NCBI GenBank assembly: GCA_938015605.1
Contig: CALLPO010000003.1
Location: 1-9,902 of the forward strand
Direction: 5' to 3'
DNA: 9,902 nt
From: an uncultured Candidatus Altimarinota bacterium
GTDB lineage: Bacteria; Patescibacteriota; Gracilibacteria; BD1-5; UBA6164
Every line of letters starts with the position of its first letter. The stretch's first letter is position 1. Shown in pieces: positions 7,046 to 9,902 of this stretch. A program made the translations under genes and the position numbers. The notes under the pieces were generated by a model, which was given only the letters and a program-made list of their open reading frames with translations, did not search any database and was not told the origin of the DNA.

Positions 7046-7433
7046 ATGTTCGCTACCTGTTGTTCTTCTTGTTCTAGTAAAGAAAAAGCATTCAATAAAC
7101 TAGAGAACGATGTTAGAGCAACAGCTCAGACTCGTGCAAGCAATAGAGCTATCTAAGATCTGATTGGTGCTGTGGAAGTATCGACTGAAGAGATATAAAA
7201 ACCAGTATCTCAGTCTAGATCTCCAACTCTCAAGTTGGTTGAGAGGTAGTACAGCCAGTAACATCTGCTACAGGAAAAAGTCCTGCTCAGATGAAGTTAC
7301 TCAGATCTTTGATAAACAACAAATATAAATATCAAGAAGTAATAGATCTTTTGAACAAGATGCCGAGTATGACAAGAGAGAAGCCCATGGCTTAATAAAA
7401 AGGTTAGCGAATCTTGATAATTTTTTAATTTAA
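7046..7433 (+). pseudogene. Decayed gene, second copy of the 381-446 fragment
   Basis: Coding signal jumps between frames. From ATG 7046 one frame reads MFATCCSSCSSKEKAFNKLE and on to TAA 7154-7156, then continues LIGAVEVSTEEI to TAA 7196-7198. From 7219 a second frame reads QPVTSATGKSPAQMKLLRSL, then INNKYKYQEVIDLLNKMPSM and TR to about 7380. There a one-base loss shifts to EAHGLIKRLANLDNFLI and TAA 7431-7433. Joined, the end would read MTREEAHGLIKRLANLDNF, a natural helix. The ATxKxPxQxxLLRxLI...MTRxEAxxLI pattern recalls the C-terminal module of some phage-type recombination or ssDNA-handling proteins; this is tentative. An imperfect choice of hairpins (CCAAC/GTTGG or CTCTCAA/TTGAGAG, 7223-7245) lies inside. 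It follows the kinase by 10 bp. Confidence 0.5.
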
Positions 7434-7442
7434 AATAACATA
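7378..7442 (+). repeat. Direct repeat, copy 2 (flanks the sialic-acid locus)
   Basis: Matches 388-450 with four substitutions and two extra bases. It covers the end of the decayed gene and leads into the 7454-7540 hairpin, mirroring copy 1. Recombination between copies would delete the whole 518-7035 block. Confidence 0.75.
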
Positions 7443-7453
7443 TTCTAGTTTTG

Positions 7454-7540
7454 CAGGTCCACGCTACACGTATATCCTTATTTATACTCACACCTATTAC
7501 CTACTATCTGAATAATAGAAAGTTATAGGAAGAGGACCTG
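7454..7540. other. Hairpin following repeat copy 2
   Basis: CAGGTCC (7454-7460) and GGACCTG (7534-7540) form the base of a stem that extends outward as TTG/TAA with one G-T pair. A second, inner stem CCTAT/ATAGG lies within the 73-bp interior. The base stem has the same core (CAGGTC/GACCTG) as the hairpin at 454-515, in the same position after the repeat, but the interiors are unrelated. It may be a terminator for the gene family or a site acted on by a recombinase. Confidence 0.4.
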
Positions 7541-7689
7541 TAAGGAATCTGAAACATATTATACTAATAAAAATAATAAATCATTTATTATTATATATCT
7601 TATGAAAGTGAATGACTTTTAGTTTGATATCATTTTCCTGAAAGAGATGATGAGAACTTGAGAGTTTGAGATCTTACAAACCTATATAG
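7541..7689. other. Non-coding stretch with an AT palindrome
   Basis: No convincing gene on either strand. A 21-bp A+T-rich palindrome, AATAATAAAT-C-ATTTATTATT (7572-7592), is the only clear structure. With a single-base centre it is more like a binding site or cruciform than an RNA terminator, though it may simply reflect base composition. Confidence 0.35.
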
Positions 7690-7923
7690 CTACTTCAATC
7701 AATACATATTCCTTTTTTCCTTAGAAAATCATTTAATATATTTCTCCTTATCTTTACAGAAAAGCCTTATATACTGAGGTATAAAGACTCTTCGGTATGC
7801 AGGTCATATCTTTTTCAACCCTTGTAAGATTGCTTCCCCAGTAAGATCGGCCTGTTCGAATATGCCTCCACGCTCTCCAGATAACTTCAGAAAAATTACT
7901 ATTGTATCTCTAATGGGTATCAT
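7690..7923 (-). CDS. Small hypothetical protein
   Basis: An unrecognised 77-residue basic protein: MIPIRDTIVIFLKLSGERGG, then IFEQADLTGEAILQGLKKIG, ending MYGLK and TAG at 7690-7692. It overlaps the 3' end of the upstream FAD monooxygenase by 25 bp on the same strand, suggesting a downstream operon partner. Base use is less AT-rich than neighbouring genes and glycine is encoded mainly by GGN with only a few TGA, so it may be an acquired piece or a fragment of a larger protein. One CGA lies at residue 44. The complementary strand is also open across this stretch but lacks a start and looks unnatural. Confidence 0.4.
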
Positions 7924-9095
7924 TCATCGAATAAACTAGGTTTTGCGAAAGGAGCAAACGAAAGACTTATCATTCGTTTGTACTTCATAAGTAAAAATAT
8001 TATATAACTTACTTTAGTCATAAACCAATTCTTTGGTATTACAGTTCATTGAAGTTTTTTAGCTCTTTTCATTCTTTCTTTAACCAATTCAAACAAAGCT
8101 TCATTATGTCATTCAAACGCTTTGATATACGAATCTTTATGTAATGAGAGTTGATGAGCAAGTACATATGCTTGAGTCATTGCCAAATGTGCTCATTGTC
8201 CAGAGAGTAGAGTCGGACAACTTGCAGCATCTCATATAAGAATAGTACGTCATTTGTATCGCTGTTTCATGTGAACTTGAGCTATATCATCTACGAATAC
8301 AAATGTATCGTCCTTCAATCAATCACAAACTTCTTTTCCTAAAGAGTATTGTGAATAATTCTCTTCGATAAACTTATGAGAGTTCTTTCTGATGTCTCAC
8401 AATTTTTCTTTAGTATTTATTCAGCAGATTACTAATAAATCTTCGTTTATTGTAGGTATAGTTATCATCATTTTTCAAGGAGCTAGATGAGACTTAGCGT
8501 ATCATTCATAATCTTTCAATTTTCATACTCCTCATAGGCGAGTGATAAGCACTTTTGAATCCATTCAATAAAGAAATTGTTGTTCATTTCATCGTACAAA
8601 TTCACGTGTTGAAGAGTGTATTCCATCAGCTCAAATTACAATATCAAATACGTCATTTTTCCCACTATCAAAAGTGATGTGAACTCAATCGCTATGCTCC
8701 TCAAGAGAGGTAATGTAATCATCAAAACGAATAGCTTTCTTGTTCTGAAGTGCGTTGTATAGCTCTCTTTCCAAGTCTCCACGAGATATTGATATAAATT
8801 TATGTCATTTTGTTGCCATATAATCTTGTGTATCTTTTATACTAAACCCTCAAACTTTCTTTCAGCTGTCATTTAATACGTTTAGTCACTTAAATTGCTC
8901 ACACTTTTTTTGAAGTGCAGGAAAAATTCACATTGCTTCTGAAATTTGTAATCATTCTCAGAGAAAATCAATCATGTATCATTCATCACGTAGCTCCTTT
9001 GCTTTTTCAACTACGATTGGTTCAAAGCCAAACTTTTGTAGTCGATAAGCGCAGGTTAGTCATGCTATTCAAGCTCAAGATATAAGAATCTTCAT
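7899..9095 (-). CDS. FAD-dependent monooxygenase (TetX/PHBH-like)
   Basis: A 398-residue flavoprotein of the group A aromatic hydroxylase fold, using NAD(P)H and O2 to hydroxylate an unknown small molecule. The N-terminal dinucleotide fold is ISGAGIAGLTCAY (residues 5-17) with all three fingerprint glycines encoded by TGA and an acidic VVEKA end. ISRGDLERELYNAL (102-115), the DG motif GADGIHSSTR (155-164) and the FAD-ribityl motif LIGDAASCPTLLSGQGAHLA (286-305) follow. CGA codons at residues 18 and 279 occupy positions often Trp in this family (AYWL; W two residues before the GR of xxGRxxLIGDAA), while conserved Arg at 105, 164 and 283 are CGT. A hydrophobic segment near 362-371 may touch the membrane. 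GTGGGG about 12 bp before the ATG may act as ribosome site. Tetracycline inactivation is one possible activity, but substrate cannot be inferred. Confidence 0.9.
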
Positions 9096-9122
9096 AAGTA
9101 TTGTTCCCCACTAAATACATAA

Positions 9123-9150
9123 AGTATATTGAGAACTTTGTGATAATCAA
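9123..9150 (-). promoter_or_regulatory. Probable promoter of the FAD monooxygenase
   Basis: On the minus strand TTGATT (9150-9145), 16 bp, then TATACT (9128-9123), 28 bp upstream of the ATG at 9095. Both boxes match sigma70 consensus well for a region this AT-rich. Confidence 0.45.
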
Positions 9151-9246
9151 AAAAATAATATAAATAGTTATATTTACATATACATTTATTTGGTATTACT
9201 TACTATATATTATTCTACTAATACACGCTTATAAATAAAACAAACC

Positions 9247-9277
9247 AAGCTAGCGTAGTACTGTACTATACTAGCTT
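9247..9277 (-). terminator. Rho-independent terminator overlapping a stop codon
   Basis: The arms AAGCTAGCGTAGTAC (9247-9261) and GTACTATACTAGCTT (9263-9277) pair over 15 bp with two imperfect positions and a tight loop. On the minus strand the stem is followed by GGTTTGTTTTATTT, the expected U-rich tail. On the plus strand it is followed by TTCTTT, so it may also work that way. The TAG of the small minus-strand gene (9271-9273) lies in the first arm. Confidence 0.7.
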
Positions 9278-9444
9278 TTCTTTGGGTACTCAGCTCATAG
9301 ATACGCTCAAAATTCCATAAACTCTTGAGAGAGTAGTTGTTCAGTATTGTAATGGGACACTTTGAGAAAAAAAGCATGTGCCGTACCAAGCGGTATTCGC
9401 AACTTTGTTATTATGCTTCAGAGAACTTGAAATATTGTAGTCAT
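9271..9444 (-). CDS. Small hypothetical protein (57 residues)
   Basis: Not recognised. The protein begins MTTIFQVLGSIITKL, then IPLGTAHAFFLKVSHYNTEQ and LLSQEFMEFGAYLGAEYPKKS. It contains three in-frame TGA glycines (residues 9, 46 and 50) and one CGA at residue 16 (TKLxIPLG). The composition looks like a real soluble protein with a hydrophobic first half. It stops inside a strong terminator, which supports it being an expressed gene. A TTGACA lies on the minus strand at 9487-9482 but without a good -10 at the right spacing. It is separated from the FAD monooxygenase by that terminator, so the two are not one operon. Confidence 0.55.
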
Positions 9445-9513
9445 AAAAAATTATTTTTTCATTGTTGAACAAAAATTTTCCTGTCAAAATAATTGTTTGG
9501 TATTTTTAGAAAT

Positions 9514-9541
9514 TTGACATATAAAAACTATTATCTATAAT
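9514..9541 (+). promoter_or_regulatory. Consensus sigma70 promoter
   Basis: TTGACA (9514-9519), 16-bp spacer, TATAAT (9536-9541): both hexamers are perfect. It lies 35 bp upstream of the ATG at 9577 and is the strongest promoter in the window, suggesting high constitutive expression of the secreted protein downstream. Confidence 0.75.
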
Positions 9542-9576
9542 AATAAAAGAGAAATTTTATATTATTGTATAACTTG

Positions 9577-9902
9577 ATGAAAACTATATCATATAGCACT
9601 CTTTGAATATTGCTAACAATAATAGTATGATATCAAACATGTTTTGCTAGCATGTATTCTTTAGAGCCAAGAAAGTGAATTGTTATAAATCAATGTTTTT
9701 ATATAGAAAATGTCATAAATACATTGCCTAAAACACATAATTCTTGATATCAGCAACAAGTAAATACTAATAAAACTTCATTATGCGGATCATGATATAA
9801 GTCAAATGGTTATGGAGGTTGTATGAAGGTTATTACATGATCAACTTGAAATTCAAATCATAATCAACAACCAACTAATAAAGCAACTTCACCATCATGT
9901 GG
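9577..9902 (+). CDS. Secreted Cys-containing protein, N-terminal part
   Basis: The gene runs off the window after 108 codons. Residues 1-24 form a Sec signal peptide: lysine at 2, hydrophobic core LGILLTIIV, and a likely cleavage after CFA. No lipobox is present. The mature part has Asn/Gln/Ser/Thr-rich linkers and a motif LCGSGYKSNGYGGCMK (residues 69-84) with further cysteines at 40 and 108. This suggests a disulphide-stabilised extracellular or surface protein. Many glycines are TGA (for example residues 10, 18 and 34), mixed with GGN in the Cys motif. No family is recognised. A surface protein of an episymbiont contacting its host cell is plausible but inferred. No ribosome site is evident; the promoter at 9514-9541 serves it. 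Confidence 0.65.

Noticed and set aside
7580..7939. Long plus-strand open frame under UGA=Gly
   Set aside because: No start codon near its beginning, unnatural composition, and it is antisense to the more protein-like minus-strand ORF and the end of the FAD gene.
7955..7980. Hairpin CAAACGAA/TTCGTTTG that looks like a terminator
   Set aside because: It lies inside the coding sequence of the FAD monooxygenase, whose frame continues to TAG at 7899-7901, and no T-run follows.

Overview
The window is strongly AT-rich. It only becomes readable when UGA is translated as glycine (genetic code 25). Under the standard code nearly every gene here is broken. With UGA=Gly, full-length proteins appear with family glycines restored exactly where they belong: the FAD fingerprint GAGIAG, the Walker A box GGPFTGKS, the Nudix box and the CMP-sialate synthetase motif PARGGSKG. 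This points to the candidate phyla Absconditabacteria (SR1) or Gracilibacteria (BD1-5) within the CPR/Patescibacteria. A second signal favours Absconditabacteria: CGA, nominally Arg, sits at positions where at least five families normally carry tryptophan, while conserved arginines use CGT, AGA or AGG. This fits the CGA/CGG-to-Trp reassignment reported for that phylum. TAA and TAG are the stops.

Layout. (1) 1-515: a debris field. The right end of one IS3-family element (orfB C-terminus plus inverted repeat) has inserted into the orfA of a second IS3-family element on the opposite strand. That second element abuts the 3' end of a broken plus-strand gene, followed by a hairpin. (2) 518-7035: a sialic-acid locus. 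On the minus strand runs neuB-neuC-HIT protein-polysaccharide deacetylase, tightly packed (2-nt and 22-nt gaps, then a 14-nt overlap). Diverging from neuB is a NadD/CoaD-type nucleotidyltransferase with an extra C-terminal region, which converges with a minus-strand Nudix hydrolase. Diverging from the Nudix gene is neuA, overlapping a P-loop kinase related to 2-phosphoglycerate kinases. (3) 7046-7540: a second, longer pseudogene copy of the broken gene seen at 381-446, followed by a similar hairpin. The sialic-acid locus is therefore flanked by direct repeats. (4) 7690-9444: minus-strand genes, namely a small unknown ORF, an FAD-dependent monooxygenase and a 57-residue unknown protein whose stop codon lies in its own terminator. 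(5) 9514-9902: a consensus promoter driving a secreted cysteine-containing protein cut off by the window end.

How the genes work together. NeuC would make ManNAc from UDP-GlcNAc, NeuB would condense ManNAc with phosphoenolpyruvate to N-acetylneuraminate, and NeuA would activate it with CTP to CMP-Neu5Ac. All three core de novo sialic-acid enzymes are present. The deacetylase could modify a precursor or the finished glycan. The HIT, Nudix, NadD-like and kinase genes suggest nucleotide or phosphate chemistry around this pathway, but their substrates cannot be read from sequence. No sialyltransferase, polymerase or exporter is present. The product is probably a surface sugar of a small episymbiont or predator. 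The flanking repeats and adjacent IS wreckage suggest the locus was acquired or moved as a block. No tRNA, rRNA or CRISPR array was recognised.
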